64,000 bases of DNA from Ferdinandcohnia salidurans (GCF_042680725.1 NZ_JBHUEK010000011.1:3481-67480), one strand, 5' to 3'. Positions 26,587 through 36,040 are shown, counted from the stretch's first letter. A program made the numbers and translations. The notes: a model not told the origin generated them from the letters alone.

Positions 26587-27057
26587 ATGCCTCGTAAAGG
26601 ACCTATTACTAAAAGAGATGTATTACCAGATCCAATTTACAATTCAAAGCTTGTAACTCGTTTAATCAACAAAATGATGGTTGATGGAAAAAGAGGTAAA
26701 TCTCAAGCGATTTTATATAATGCGTTTGATTTAGTTCAACAACGTTCAGGTAAAGATGCAATGGAAGTGTTTGAACAAGCACTTAAAAACATCATGCCTG
26801 TCCTAGAAGTAAGAGCACGTCGTGTAGGTGGTGCAAACTATCAAGTTCCTGTTGAAGTTCGCCCGGATCGTCGTTCTACTTTAGGATTACGTTGGTTAGT
26901 AAACTACGCTCGTCTTCGTGGTGAAAAAACAATGGAAGAGCGTTTAGCTAACGAAATTCTTGATGCAGCCAACAACTCTGGTGCATCTGTTAAGAAACGT
27001 GAAGATACTCACAAAATGGCAGAAGCAAACAAAGCATTTGCTCACTATCGTTGGTAA
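26587..27057 (+). CDS. rpsG: Ribosomal protein uS7
   Basis: 156 residues, starting PRKGPITKRDVLPDPIYNS. The RNA-binding motif VGGANYQVPVEVRPDRR lies near residues 80-96. It organises the 3' domain of 16S rRNA and, in E. coli, represses the str operon. The ATG follows AAAGGAGG, 38 bases after rpsL. Confidence 0.97.
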   Translation: MPRKGPITKRDVLPDPIYNSKLVTRLINKMMVDGKRGKSQAILYNAFDLVQQRSGKDAMEVFEQALKNIMPVLEVRARRVGGANYQVPVEVRPDRRSTLGLRWLVNYARLRGEKTMEERLANEILDAANNSGASVKKREDTHKMAEANKAFAHYRW

Positions 27058-27062
27058 TAATT

Positions 27063-27147
27063 TAATTCAGCTTTTTGCTGAATTAAATTATAACTACGAA
27101 GAAAGCTATTAAACTAAACAGCTCTGTTAAGTTGATTAACAGAGCCA
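27063..27147 (+). repeat. Two strong hairpins between rpsG and fusA
   Basis: First: TTAATTCAGC with GCTGAATTAA around TTTTT. Second: GCTCTGTTAA with TTAACAGAGC around GTTGA. Neither has a T-run, so they look like message-processing or stability elements between cistrons. Confidence 0.7.
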
Positions 27148-27196
27148 TTCTTACAATAAAAAATTATACTTAACATTAGGAAGGAGAAAGACCCAA

Positions 27197-29275
27197 ATGG
27201 CAAGAGAGTTCTCCTTAGAAAAGACTCGTAATATTGGTATCATGGCTCACATTGATGCTGGTAAAACAACAACAACTGAGCGTATCCTTTATTATACTGG
27301 TAAAATTCATAAGATCGGTGAAACACATGAAGGTGCTTCACAAATGGACTGGATGGAGCAAGAACAAGAACGTGGTATTACGATTACATCTGCAGCTACA
27401 ACTGCATCTTGGAAGAATCACCGCGTTAACATCATCGACACTCCAGGACACGTAGACTTCACAGTTGAGGTTGAACGTTCACTTCGTGTACTTGATGGTG
27501 CAGTAACTGTTCTTGATGCACAATCAGGGGTTGAGCCACAAACAGAAACAGTTTGGAGACAGGCTACTACTTATGGTGTTCCACGTATTGTATTCGTAAA
27601 CAAAATGGACAAGATTGGTGCTGACTTCCTATACTCTGTAAGCACATTACATGACCGTCTACAAGCGAATGCACACCCGATTCAATTACCAATTGGTGCA
27701 GAAGATCAATTCAGAGGTATCATTGATCTTGTTGAAATGAATGCAACATTCTATGGTAATGACCTAGGTACTGATATCGAAGTAGGTGAAATTCCTGAGG
27801 AATTTCAAGACCAAGCAAACGAATATCGCGAAAAGCTTGTAGAAGCTGTAGCGGAACTAGATGAAGAATTGATGGAAAGATATCTTGGTGGAGAAGAAAT
27901 CTCTAACGAGGAATTACGTGCAGCTATTCGTACAGCTACACTTAAGGTAGAATTCTACCCAGTAACATGTGGTACTGCATTCAAAAACAAAGGTGTTCAA
28001 AAAGTACTTGATGCGGTTATCGATTATCTACCAGCTCCAACAGATGTTGCATCTATTCAAGGTCACCTTCCTGATACAGGTGAAGAAGTTGAGCGTCATT
28101 CTGATGACAGCGAGCCATTCTCTGCGCTTGCGTTTAAAGTAATGACTGACCCATATGTTGGTAAATTAACGTTCTTCCGTGTATATTCAGGTACATTAAA
28201 TTCTGGTTCATATGTACAAAACTCAACTAAAGGGAAGCGTGAACGTATCGGACGTATCCTTCAAATGCATGCGAATAGCCGTGCGGAAATCTCAACTGTT
28301 TATGCAGGGGACATCGCTGCAGCTGTTGGTTTAAAAGATACAACAACTGGTGATACATTATGTGATGAGAAAGAATTAGTAATTCTTGAATCTATGACAT
28401 TCCCAGAACCAGTTATTCAACTTTCTGTTGAGCCAAAATCAAAAGCTGACCAAGACAAAATGTCTACAGCTTTACAAAAGCTTCAAGAAGAGGATCCGAC
28501 ATTTAGAGCACATACTGACCAAGAAACAGGTCAAACGATTATTGCAGGTATGGGTGAGTTGCACTTAGACATCCTAGTAGATCGTATGAAGCGTGAGTTC
28601 AAAGTAGAAGCCAATGTTGGTGCACCACAAGTTGCGTATCGTGAAACTTTCCGTCAATCTGCACAGGTTGAAGGTAAATTCGCTCGTCAATCTGGTGGAC
28701 GCGGACAATTCGGACACGTTTGGATTGAATTCTCACCAAACGAAGAAGGTAAAGGTTTCGAATTCGAAAACGCGATTGTTGGTGGGGTAGTTCCACGTGA
28801 ATACATTCCTGCTGTACAAGCTGGTCTAGAAGACGCTCTAGATAGAGGGGTTCTAGCTGGTTATCCATTAGTAGATATCAAAGCTAGACTTTATGATGGT
28901 TCATACCATGATGTTGACTCAAGTGAAATGGCGTTTAAAATTGCCGCTTCTATGGCACTTAAGAACGCTGCATCAAAATGTCAGCCTGTAATTCTTGAGC
29001 CTGTTATGAGGGTTGAAGTTGTTATTCCTGAGGAATACATGGGAGACATTATGGGTGGTATCACTTCTCGTCGTGGACGCGTTGAAGGTATGGAAGCGCG
29101 CGGTAATGCACAAGTAGTACGTGCGATGGTTCCACTATCTGAAATGTTTGGATATGCTACTTCTTTACGTTCTAACACACAAGGTCGTGGGGTATTCACA
29201 ATGCACTTCGATCATTACGAAGAAGTACCAAAATCAATTTCTGAAGAAATTATCAAAAAAAATAAAGGTGAATAA
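27197..29275 (+). CDS. fusA: FusA, elongation factor G
   Basis: 692 residues. The G domain has AHIDAGKTTTTERIL near residue 18, DTPGHVDFT near 82 and NKMDKIGAD near 136. The second half contains the EF-G-specific domain IV with GQFGHVWIEF and the C-terminal domain MGDIMGGITSRRGRVEGME. It catalyses GTP-dependent translocation. Strong AAGGAGAA site. Confidence 0.98.
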   Translation: MAREFSLEKTRNIGIMAHIDAGKTTTTERILYYTGKIHKIGETHEGASQMDWMEQEQERGITITSAATTASWKNHRVNIIDTPGHVDFTVEVERSLRVLDGAVTVLDAQSGVEPQTETVWRQATTYGVPRIVFVNKMDKIGADFLYSVSTLHDRLQANAHPIQLPIGAEDQFRGIIDLVEMNATFYGNDLGTDIEVGEIPEEFQDQANEYREKLVEAVAELDEELMERYLGGEEISNEELRAAIRTATLKVEFYPVTCGTAFKNKGVQKVLDAVIDYLPAPTDVASIQGHLPDTGEEVERHSDDSEPFSALAFKVMTDPYVGKLTFFRVYSGTLNSGSYVQNSTKGKRERIGRILQMHANSRAEISTVYAGDIAAAVGLKDTTTGDTLCDEKELVILESMTFPEPVIQLSVEPKSKADQDKMSTALQKLQEEDPTFRAHTDQETGQTIIAGMGELHLDILVDRMKREFKVEANVGAPQVAYRETFRQSAQVEGKFARQSGGRGQFGHVWIEFSPNEEGKGFEFENAIVGGVVPREYIPAVQAGLEDALDRGVLAGYPLVDIKARLYDGSYHDVDSSEMAFKIAASMALKNAASKCQPVILEPVMRVEVVIPEEYMGDIMGGITSRRGRVEGMEARGNAQVVRAMVPLSEMFGYATSLRSNTQGRGVFTMHFDHYEEVPKSISEEIIKKNKGE

Positions 29276-29318
29276 TTGATTTTCGCCTTTACATCAAGTA
29301 TAACTACTTATGTAGGCT

Positions 29319-29345
29319 CTGAAAGTGGGACTACCCCACTTTCGG
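29319..29345 (+). repeat. Hairpin between fusA and tuf
   Basis: GAAAGTGGG pairs with CCCACTTTC around a short loop. No T-run follows, so it is similar in kind to the two rpsG-fusA hairpins. Confidence 0.7.
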
Positions 29346-29394
29346 GATATCATACTTACTATAAAAATAACTAATACTTAAGGAGGCTTTTCAA

Positions 29395-30585
29395 ATGGGA
29401 AAAGAGAAATTTGACCGTTCGAAACCACATGCTAATATTGGTACAATTGGACACGTTGACCATGGTAAAACAACTTTAACAGCAGCTATCACTTCTGTTC
29501 TTGCTAAAAGAAGCGGAAAAGGTACTGCAATGGGCTATGACCAAATCGATGGAGCTCCTGAAGAGCGTGAGCGTGGAATCACAATCTCAACTTCACACGT
29601 TGAGTATGAAACTGACAACCGTCACTATGCACACGTTGACTGCCCAGGACACGCTGACTACGTAAAGAACATGATTACTGGTGCTGCTCAAATGGACGGT
29701 GGGATTCTAGTAGTATCTGCTGCTGATGGTCCAATGCCACAAACTCGTGAGCATATCCTTCTTTCTCGTCAAGTAGGTGTACCTTACCTAGTTGTATTCA
29801 TGAACAAATGTGACATGGTAGACGATGAAGAATTATTAGAATTAGTAGAAATGGAAGTACGTGACCTTCTTTCTGAATATGAATTCCCTGGTGACGACAT
29901 TCCAGTAATCAAAGGTTCTGCTCTAAAAGCTCTTGAAGGAGAAGCTGAGTGGGAAGAAAAAATTATTGAATTAATGGCTGCTGTTGACGAGTACGTTCCA
30001 ACTCCAACTCGTGACACTGAAAAGCCATTCATGATGCCAGTTGAGGATGTATTCTCAATCACTGGTCGTGGTACAGTTGCTACAGGTCGTGTTGAGCGTG
30101 GACAAGTTAAAGTTGGTGATGTAGTTGAAATCATCGGTTTAACTGAAGAACCAAAATCAACTACTGTAACAGGTGTTGAAATGTTCCGTAAGCTTCTTGA
30201 CTATGCTGAAGCTGGTGATAACATCGGTGCACTACTTCGTGGTGTTGCTCGTGAAGACATCCAACGTGGTCAAGTACTTGCTAAGCCAGGTACAATCAAG
30301 CCACATACAAAGTTTAAAGCAGAAGTATATGTATTATCAAAAGAAGAAGGTGGACGTCACACTCCATTCTTCTCAAACTACCGTCCTCAGTTCTACTTCC
30401 GTACAACTGATGTAACTGGAATTTGTAACCTTCCAGAAGGTGTAGAAATGGTAATGCCTGGCGACAACATCGAAATGACTGTTGAACTAATCGCTCCAGT
30501 TGCAATCGAAGAAGGAACTAAGTTCTCTATTCGTGAAGGTGGACGTACAGTAGGCGCTGGCGTTGTTGCTACAATCCAAGAGTAA
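29395..30585 (+). CDS. tuf: Tuf, elongation factor Tu
   Basis: 396 residues, the Bacillus length. GTPase motifs are GHVDHGKTT near residue 19, DCPGHADYVKNM near 81 and NKCDMVDD near 136. The effector loop ERERGITIS and the C-terminal barrel signature GRTVGAGVV are present. It delivers aminoacyl-tRNA to the ribosome. Strong AAGGAGG site; a terminator follows at once. Confidence 0.99.
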   Translation: MGKEKFDRSKPHANIGTIGHVDHGKTTLTAAITSVLAKRSGKGTAMGYDQIDGAPEERERGITISTSHVEYETDNRHYAHVDCPGHADYVKNMITGAAQMDGGILVVSAADGPMPQTREHILLSRQVGVPYLVVFMNKCDMVDDEELLELVEMEVRDLLSEYEFPGDDIPVIKGSALKALEGEAEWEEKIIELMAAVDEYVPTPTRDTEKPFMMPVEDVFSITGRGTVATGRVERGQVKVGDVVEIIGLTEEPKSTTVTGVEMFRKLLDYAEAGDNIGALLRGVAREDIQRGQVLAKPGTIKPHTKFKAEVYVLSKEEGGRHTPFFSNYRPQFYFRTTDVTGICNLPEGVEMVMPGDNIEMTVELIAPVAIEEGTKFSIREGGRTVGAGVVATIQE

Positions 30586-30605
30586 TAATTCCAATATGTT
30601 TACAA

Positions 30606-30634
30606 AGCAGGCGGATCATACCGCCTGTTTTTTT
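30606..30634 (+). terminator. Terminator after tuf
   Basis: CAGGCGG pairs with CCGCCTG around ATCATA, then seven T. Ends the str operon. Confidence 0.95.
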
Positions 30635-30719
30635 ATGAGATATTTTCTATATATAATAGAAGAAAGATCACAATAAATTAGTTTCCAAAATCTAACGTAA
30701 AAATATATTAGGACTTTTG

Positions 30720-30748
30720 TTGAAATGTATACTGATGGTGTGTATAAT
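30720..30748 (+). promoter_or_regulatory. S10 operon promoter P1
   Basis: TTGAAA at 30720-30725 and TATAAT at 30743-30748, spacer 17. Confidence 0.8.
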
Positions 30749-30788
30749 TGAAAAAGTGCGAAAGACATGCATAAAACAAAGATTTATG

Positions 30789-30817
30789 TTGCATTTCGTA
30801 TTTGGTTTCTGTATAAT
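30789..30817 (+). promoter_or_regulatory. S10 operon promoter P2
   Basis: TTGCAT at 30789-30794 and TATAAT at 30812-30817, spacer 17. Tandem to P1 and 69 bases downstream, at the same face and spacing. Confidence 0.7.
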
Positions 30818-30824
30818 AGACAAT

Positions 30825-30949
30825 GTTGGTCTTTGACTGCGATGATGTGGAAGGTTGCTGATACACCCGGCCGCTTTGCCATGGCGAGTGTAAGGAAATT
30901 TCCACGGAGAAGGTCTATTTTAAAAGTAGGCGATAAAGGAGGGAAAATA
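30825..30949 (+). promoter_or_regulatory. S10 operon untranslated leader
   Basis: The leader holds ACACCCGGCCGCTTTGCC, a GCCATGGC palindrome and a CTATTTTAAAAGTAG hairpin just before the rpsJ ribosome binding site. I recall closely similar leader sequence in other Bacillus. L4 control of S10 leaders is established in E. coli; whether it applies here is inference. Confidence 0.5.
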
Positions 30950-31258
30950 ATGGCAAAACAAAAAATTCGTATTCGTTTAAAAGCTTATGATCACAGAATT
31001 CTTGATCAATCTGCAGAAAAAATCGTAGAAACAGCAAAACGATCTGGGGCAGCTGTATCTGGTCCTATTCCACTTCCAACTGAGAAGTCTGTTTATACGA
31101 TTCTTCGTGCTGTTCACAAGTATAAAGATTCTCGTGAACAATTCGAAATGCGTACACATAAACGCTTAATCGACATCGTTAACCCAACACCACAAACTGT
31201 TGATTCATTAATGCGTTTGGATTTACCATCTGGTGTTGACATTGAAATCAAACTTTAA
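30950..31258 (+). CDS. rpsJ: Ribosomal protein uS10
   Basis: 102 residues from ATG 30950, after AAAGGAGGG; the open frame upstream to 30767 covers the promoters and leader. N-terminus MAKQKIRIRLKAYDHRILDQS, with IPLPTEKSVYTILRAVHKYK in the loop that also contacts NusB for antitermination. First gene of the S10-spc-alpha supercluster. Confidence 0.97.
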   Translation: MAKQKIRIRLKAYDHRILDQSAEKIVETAKRSGAAVSGPIPLPTEKSVYTILRAVHKYKDSREQFEMRTHKRLIDIVNPTPQTVDSLMRLDLPSGVDIEIKL

Positions 31259-31302
31259 TTTTAAAATGAAATAAATTGTAAATATATTAGGAGGTGTGAC
31301 TA

Positions 31303-31932
31303 ATGACCAAAGGAATCTTAGGAAGAAAAATTGGTATGACTCAAGTATTCGTAGGTAACGGTGAGCTTATCCCTGTAACTGTAATCGAAGCTGCTCCGAA
31401 CGTAGTTCTTCAAAAGAAATCAGTTGAGACTGATGGATATGAAGCAGTTCAAATCGGTTTTGACGATAAGAGAGAAAAGCTTTCAAACAAACCTGAAAAG
31501 GGTCATGCAGCAAAAGCAAACACTGCACCTAAGCGCTTCGTACGTGAATTACGTGGAGTTAACTTAGATGAGTTTGAAGTTGGTCAGGAAGTCAAAGTTG
31601 ATATCTTCGCAGAGGGAGATATTGTAGATGTAACAGGAATTTCAAAAGGTAAAGGATTCCAAGGTGCGATCAAGCGCCACGGACAATCTCGCGGACCTAT
31701 GAGTCACGGTTCACGCTATCACCGACGTCCTGGTTCAATGGGACCTGTAGCTCCAAACCGTGTATTCAAAAACAAACTTCTACCTGGTCGTATGGGTGGA
31801 GAACGTATCACAGTACAAAACTTAGAGATCGTGAAAGTAGATACAGAGCGTAATCTTCTTCTAGTAAAAGGTAATGTACCTGGTGCGAGAAAATCTGTTA
31901 TTACAGTAAAAAGTGCTGTAAAAGTAAAATAA
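31303..31932 (+). CDS. rplC: Ribosomal protein uL3
   Basis: 209 residues, beginning MTKGILGRKIGMTQVF. The long peptidyl-transferase-centre loop contains GKGFQGAIKRHGQSRGPMSH and GSMGPVAPNRVFKN, with the histidine-glutamine region near residue 127. It follows a GGAGGTG site. Confidence 0.97.
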   Translation: MTKGILGRKIGMTQVFVGNGELIPVTVIEAAPNVVLQKKSVETDGYEAVQIGFDDKREKLSNKPEKGHAAKANTAPKRFVRELRGVNLDEFEVGQEVKVDIFAEGDIVDVTGISKGKGFQGAIKRHGQSRGPMSHGSRYHRRPGSMGPVAPNRVFKNKLLPGRMGGERITVQNLEIVKVDTERNLLLVKGNVPGARKSVITVKSAVKVK

Positions 31933-31957
31933 TTTACTAGGAAAGGAGGACATTTGA

Positions 31958-32581
31958 ATGCCTAAAGTATCATTGTATAACCAATCTGGTTCAGCTGTAG
32001 GAGAAATTGAATTAAACGATTCTGTATTCGGTGTTGAACCAAACAAACAAGTATTATTCGATGCAGTAATTATGCAAAGAGCTTCCTTACGTCAAGGAAC
32101 TCACAAAACAAAAATCCGTTCTGAAGTAGCTGGCGGAGGACGTAAACCATGGCGTCAAAAGGGTACTGGTCGTGCTCGTCAAGGTTCTATTCGTTCACCA
32201 CAATGGCGTGGCGGTGGAACAGTATTTGGTCCAACTCCAAGAAGCTATAGCTACAAATTACCTAAAAAAGTACGCCGTTTAGCAATCAAATCAGCATTAT
32301 CTACTAAGGTATTAGAGGAAAATATTCTAGTATTAGAAAATCTAGTATTAGAAACTCCTAAAACTAAAGAAATGGTTGCGGTACTGAAAGGATTAAACGT
32401 TGATCGTAAAGCGTTAATCGTAACTGCAGATGCAAATGAAGCAGTGGAACTTTCAGCACGTAATATTCCTGGAGTAACAGTTGTTGTTGCTAATGGAGTA
32501 AATGTTCTTGATGTTCTTAACCATGATAAGCTTGTGATTACTAAAGCTGCGGTGGAAAAAGTAGAGGAGGTGCTCGCATAA
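31958..32581 (+). CDS. rplD: Ribosomal protein uL4
   Basis: 207 residues. The extended loop reaching the exit tunnel contains GGGRKPWRQKGTGRARQGS and IRSPQWRGGGTVFGP, where macrolide-resistance changes occur; it looks wild type. The stop shares one base with the rplW start (TAATG). Confidence 0.97.
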   Translation: MPKVSLYNQSGSAVGEIELNDSVFGVEPNKQVLFDAVIMQRASLRQGTHKTKIRSEVAGGGRKPWRQKGTGRARQGSIRSPQWRGGGTVFGPTPRSYSYKLPKKVRRLAIKSALSTKVLEENILVLENLVLETPKTKEMVAVLKGLNVDRKALIVTADANEAVELSARNIPGVTVVVANGVNVLDVLNHDKLVITKAAVEKVEEVLA

Positions 32582-32868
32582 TGAAAGATCCTCGTGATAT
32601 TATTAAGAGCCCTGTTATTACTGAACGTTCATCAGACCTTATGGCTGAAAAAAAATACACATTTGATGTTGACGTGAAAGCTAATAAAACCGAAGTAAAA
32701 GATGCTATTCAGCAAATTTTCGGTGTAACAGTTGAAAAAGTAAACATCATGAACTACAAAGGTAAGTTCAAGCGTGTAGGACGTTACAGTGGATATACAA
32801 ATCGTCGCAGAAAAGCAATCGTTAAGTTAACTGCAGATAGCAAAGAAATCGAATTCTTTGAAGTTTAA
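32581..32868 (+). CDS. rplW: Ribosomal protein uL23
   Basis: 95 residues, starting MKDPRDIIKSPVITERSSDL; the family motif VNIMNYKGKFKRVGRY lies near residue 55. It lies at the tunnel exit and docks trigger factor and SRP. Coupled to rplD by a one-base overlap. Confidence 0.97.
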   Translation: MKDPRDIIKSPVITERSSDLMAEKKYTFDVDVKANKTEVKDAIQQIFGVTVEKVNIMNYKGKFKRVGRYSGYTNRRRKAIVKLTADSKEIEFFEV

Positions 32869-32894
32869 TTTTATAGAGAAGGAGGGAAATTGAG

Positions 32895-33725
32895 ATGGCG
32901 ATTAAAAAATATAAACCAACCTCTAACGGTCGTCGTGGTATGACAACATTAGACTTTGCTGAAATTACTACCGACAGACCAGAGAAATCATTACTTGCGC
33001 CTTTACACAAAAAAGGTGGACGTAATAACCAAGGTAAAATCACAGTACGTCATCAAGCTGGCGGACACAAGCGTCAATATCGTGTGATTGACTTCAAACG
33101 CGATAAAGATGGTATACCAGGACGCGTTGCTACGATCGAATATGATCCAAACCGTTCAGCAAATATTGCTTTAATTAACTATGCAGATGGAGAAAAACGT
33201 TACATTCTTGCTCCTAAAAACCTACAAGTAGGTATGGAGGTAGTTTCAGGTTCAGATGCTGACATTAAAGTAGGTAACGCACTTCCATTAGTTAACATTC
33301 CAGTAGGTACAGTAATCCACAACATCGAATTAAAACCTGGTAAAGGTGGACAATTAATTCGTTCAGCTGGAACTTCTGCACAAGTACTTGGTAAAGAAGG
33401 TAAATATGTTCTTGTTCGTTTAAATTCAGGTGAAGTTCGCATGATTCTAGCTACTTGCCGCGCGACAGTAGGTCAAGTAGGTAACGAACAACATGAACTA
33501 GTTAACATTGGTAAAGCAGGTCGTTCACGCTGGTTAGGTAAACGCCCAACAGTTCGTGGATCTGTAATGAACCCTAATGATCACCCACACGGTGGTGGTG
33601 AAGGTAAATCACCAATCGGACGTAAGTCACCTATGACTCCATGGGGTAAACCAACTCTTGGATTCAAGACTCGTAAGAAGAAAAACAAGTCAGATAAATT
33701 TATCGTACGTCGTCGTAAAAAATAA
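32895..33725 (+). CDS. rplB: Ribosomal protein uL2
   Basis: 276 residues. Contains GRNNQGKITVRHQAGGHKR at the N-terminal third and VRGSVMNPNDHPHGGGEG near 220, with the conserved histidine close to the peptidyl transferase centre. The basic C-terminus ends RRRKK. Strong GAAGGAGGG site. Confidence 0.98.
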   Translation: MAIKKYKPTSNGRRGMTTLDFAEITTDRPEKSLLAPLHKKGGRNNQGKITVRHQAGGHKRQYRVIDFKRDKDGIPGRVATIEYDPNRSANIALINYADGEKRYILAPKNLQVGMEVVSGSDADIKVGNALPLVNIPVGTVIHNIELKPGKGGQLIRSAGTSAQVLGKEGKYVLVRLNSGEVRMILATCRATVGQVGNEQHELVNIGKAGRSRWLGKRPTVRGSVMNPNDHPHGGGEGKSPIGRKSPMTPWGKPTLGFKTRKKKNKSDKFIVRRRKK

Positions 33726-33782
33726 CGGGATTGTGCTACGGTTCATCGGAACCGTAGGTCAATCACGAAGGGAGGTTCACTT

Positions 33783-34061
33783 ATGGGACGCAGTTTGAAA
33801 AAAGGACCTTTTGTAGATGACCACTTAATGAAAAAGGTAGAAAATCAAAATGGATCTGAGAAGAAACAAGTTATTAAAACTTGGTCACGTCGTTCAACGA
33901 TTTTCCCTCAATTCATCGGTCATACAATTGCGGTATATGATGGTCGTAAACATGTACCAGTCTATGTTACTGAAGATATGGTAGGTCATAAACTTGGTGA
34001 ATTCGCACCAAGCCGTACTTACAAAGGTCACGCAAATGACGATAAGAAAACAAGACGTTAA
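33783..34061 (+). CDS. rpsS: Ribosomal protein uS19
   Basis: 92 residues, MGRSLKKGPFVDDHLMKKVE, with the family signature FIGHTIAVYDGRKHVPVYVT and the C-terminal GEFAPSRTYKGHA. Located in the 30S head near S13. The stop touches an in-frame ATG of rplV, but the real rplV start is further on. Confidence 0.97.
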   Translation: MGRSLKKGPFVDDHLMKKVENQNGSEKKQVIKTWSRRSTIFPQFIGHTIAVYDGRKHVPVYVTEDMVGHKLGEFAPSRTYKGHANDDKKTRR

Positions 34062-34078
34062 TGAGAGGAGGATTATCT

Positions 34079-34420
34079 ATGCAAGCTAAAGCTGTTGCGA
34101 GAACAGTTCGTATTGCTCCTCGTAAGGTTCGTTTAGTAGCAGATCTAATTCGAGGCAAGCAAGTAGGTGAAGCAATCGCGATCCTACGACACACACCAAA
34201 GGCTGCTTCTCCTGTTGTAGAAAAGGTATTAAATTCTGCGATTGCGAATGCAGAGCATAACTACGAAATGGACGCTAATAACCTAGTTATTACTGAAGCA
34301 TATGTAAATGAAGGTCCAACATTAAAAAGATTCCGTCCAAGAGCTATGGGACGTGCAAGTCAGATCAATAAACGCACTAGCCACATTACAATCGTGGTAT
34401 CAGAAAAGAAGGAGGGATAA
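34079..34420 (+). CDS. rplV: Ribosomal protein uL22
   Basis: 113 residues from ATG 34079; GAGAGGAGG precedes it, whereas the ATG at 34061 lies upstream of that site. MQAKAVARTVRIAPRKVRLV is the standard N-terminus; the tunnel hairpin is FRPRAMGRASQINKRTSH. The next gene starts three bases later. Confidence 0.96.
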   Translation: MQAKAVARTVRIAPRKVRLVADLIRGKQVGEAIAILRHTPKAASPVVEKVLNSAIANAEHNYEMDANNLVITEAYVNEGPTLKRFRPRAMGRASQINKRTSHITIVVSEKKEG

Positions 34421-34423
34421 GTA

Positions 34424-35080
34424 GTGGGTCAAAAAGTTAATCCAGTCGGACTGCGTGTCGGCATCATTCGTGATTGGGAGTCAAAATGGTACGCAGGCAA
34501 AGACTATGCAGATTTATTACACGAAGACCTTAAAGTTCGCGAATACATCGCAAAGCGTTTAAGTGATGCTTCTGTATCTAAAATTGAGATCGAACGTGCA
34601 GCTAATCGTATTAACGTTACTGTCCATACTGCAAAACCAGGTATGGTTATTGGTAAAGGTGGTACGGAAGTTGAAGCACTTCGTAAAGCATTAAACCAAT
34701 TAACTGGCAAGAGAGTACACATCAACATCCTTGAAATCAAGAGAGCTGATGTCGATGCAACTCTTGTAGCTGAAAATATTGCTCGTCAATTAGAAAACCG
34801 TGTTTCATTCCGTCGTGCACAAAAGCAAGCTATTCAACGTGCTATGCGTGCTGGTGCTCAAGGTATTAAAACACAAACTTCAGGTCGTTTAGGCGGAGCT
34901 GATATCGCTCGTGCAGAACACTACAGTGAAGGTACAGTTCCACTTCATACACTTCGTGCAGATATCGACTATGGTACTGCTGAAGCTGATACAACTTATG
35001 GAAAGATCGGCGTAAAAGTATGGATCTATCGTGGAGAAGTCCTTCCTACTAAGAAGAAGACTGTGGAAGGAGGAAAATAA
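34424..35080 (+). CDS. rpsC: Ribosomal protein uS3
   Basis: 218 residues from a GTG start behind GAAGGAGGG. The KH domain includes KPGMVIGKGGTEVEAL near residue 72, and the C-domain has SGRLGGADIARAEHYSEG. It helps form the mRNA entry channel and helicase activity of the 30S. Confidence 0.97.
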   Translation: MGQKVNPVGLRVGIIRDWESKWYAGKDYADLLHEDLKVREYIAKRLSDASVSKIEIERAANRINVTVHTAKPGMVIGKGGTEVEALRKALNQLTGKRVHINILEIKRADVDATLVAENIARQLENRVSFRRAQKQAIQRAMRAGAQGIKTQTSGRLGGADIARAEHYSEGTVPLHTLRADIDYGTAEADTTYGKIGVKVWIYRGEVLPTKKKTVEGGK

Positions 35081-35081
35081 T

Positions 35082-35516
35082 ATGTTATTACCAAAACGTG
35101 TGAAATACCGCAGAGAACACCGTGGAAAGATGCGTGGTCAAGCAAAAGGTGGTACTGAAGTACATTTCGGAGAATACGGTTTACAAGCTCAAGAAGCATC
35201 TTGGATTACAAACCGTCAAATCGAAGCTGCTCGTATCGCGATGACACGTTATATGAAACGTGGCGGTAAAGTTTGGATTAAAATTTTCCCATCAAAACCT
35301 TATACAGCAAAACCTCTTGAAGTACGTATGGGTTCCGGTAAAGGTGCTCCTGAAGGATGGGTAGCTGTTGTTAAGCCTGGAAAAGTTTTGTTTGAAATTG
35401 CTGGTGTATCTGAAGAGATCGCTCGTGAAGCTCTACGCCTAGCAGCTCATAAACTACCAGTTAAAACTAAGTTCGTAAAACGTGAAGAAATTGGTGGTGA
35501 ATCAAATGAAAGCTAA
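35082..35516 (+). CDS. rplP: Ribosomal protein uL16
   Basis: 144 residues from ATG 35082 (GGAAGGAGG upstream). MLLPKRVKYRREHRGKMRG at the start, MGSGKGAPEGWVAVVKPGK near residue 86. Contacts the A-site tRNA elbow. Overlaps rpmC by 11 bases. Confidence 0.97.
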   Translation: MLLPKRVKYRREHRGKMRGQAKGGTEVHFGEYGLQAQEASWITNRQIEAARIAMTRYMKRGGKVWIKIFPSKPYTAKPLEVRMGSGKGAPEGWVAVVKPGKVLFEIAGVSEEIAREALRLAAHKLPVKTKFVKREEIGGESNES

Positions 35517-35703
35517 TGAAATCCGTGACCTTACCACTGCTGAAATAGAACAAAAAGTAAAATCATTAAAAGAAGAGTTATTTAACCTTCGCTTTCAATT
35601 AGCTACTGGCCAGCTTGAGAATACTGCACGTATTCGTGAAGTACGTAAATCAATCGCTCGTATGAAGACAGTAGTCCGCGAAAGAGAAATCGGTCGTAAA
35701 TAA
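35506..35703 (+). CDS. rpmC: Ribosomal protein uL29
   Basis: 65 residues from ATG 35506, two long helices: MKANEIRDLTTAEIEQKVKS then LATGQLENTARIREVRKSIA. The in-frame TTG-like upstream extension reads through the end of rplP in another frame and is rejected. GGTGGTGA serves as the ribosome site. Confidence 0.95.
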   Translation: MKANEIRDLTTAEIEQKVKSLKEELFNLRFQLATGQLENTARIREVRKSIARMKTVVREREIGRK

Positions 35704-35731
35704 TCGATAACCAGGAAGGAGGTCTACGATA

Positions 35732-35995
35732 GTGAGTGAACGTAACCAACGTAAAGTCTACACTGGACGTGTTGTATCTGACAAAATGGATAAAACAGTA
35801 ACTGTTCTAGTAGAAACCTATAAGAAACATTCTCTTTACGGTAAACGCGTAAAGTATTCTAAAAAGTTCAAAGCACATGATGAAAACAATGTTGCAAAAA
35901 TCGGCGACGTCGTTAGAATTATGGAGACACGCCCATTATCTGCTACAAAACGCTTCCGTCTTGTTGAAGTAGTTGAGAAAGCAGTTATTATCTAA
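35732..35995 (+). CDS. rpsQ: Ribosomal protein uS17
   Basis: 87 residues from GTG behind AAGGAGGT. OB-fold protein with the signature GRVVSDKMDKTVTVLVE and GDVVRIMETRPLSATKRFRL. A primary 16S 5'-domain binder. Confidence 0.97.
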   Translation: MSERNQRKVYTGRVVSDKMDKTVTVLVETYKKHSLYGKRVKYSKKFKAHDENNVAKIGDVVRIMETRPLSATKRFRLVEVVEKAVII

Positions 35996-36040
35996 ATATA
36001 TTGTTCGGATCAATCAATAATCCGAAGGGAGGTTTCATGA

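Noticed and set aside
30767..30949. Extended N-terminus for S10
   Set aside because: This open stretch contains a promoter and the mRNA leader; AAAGGAGGG selects the ATG at 30950.
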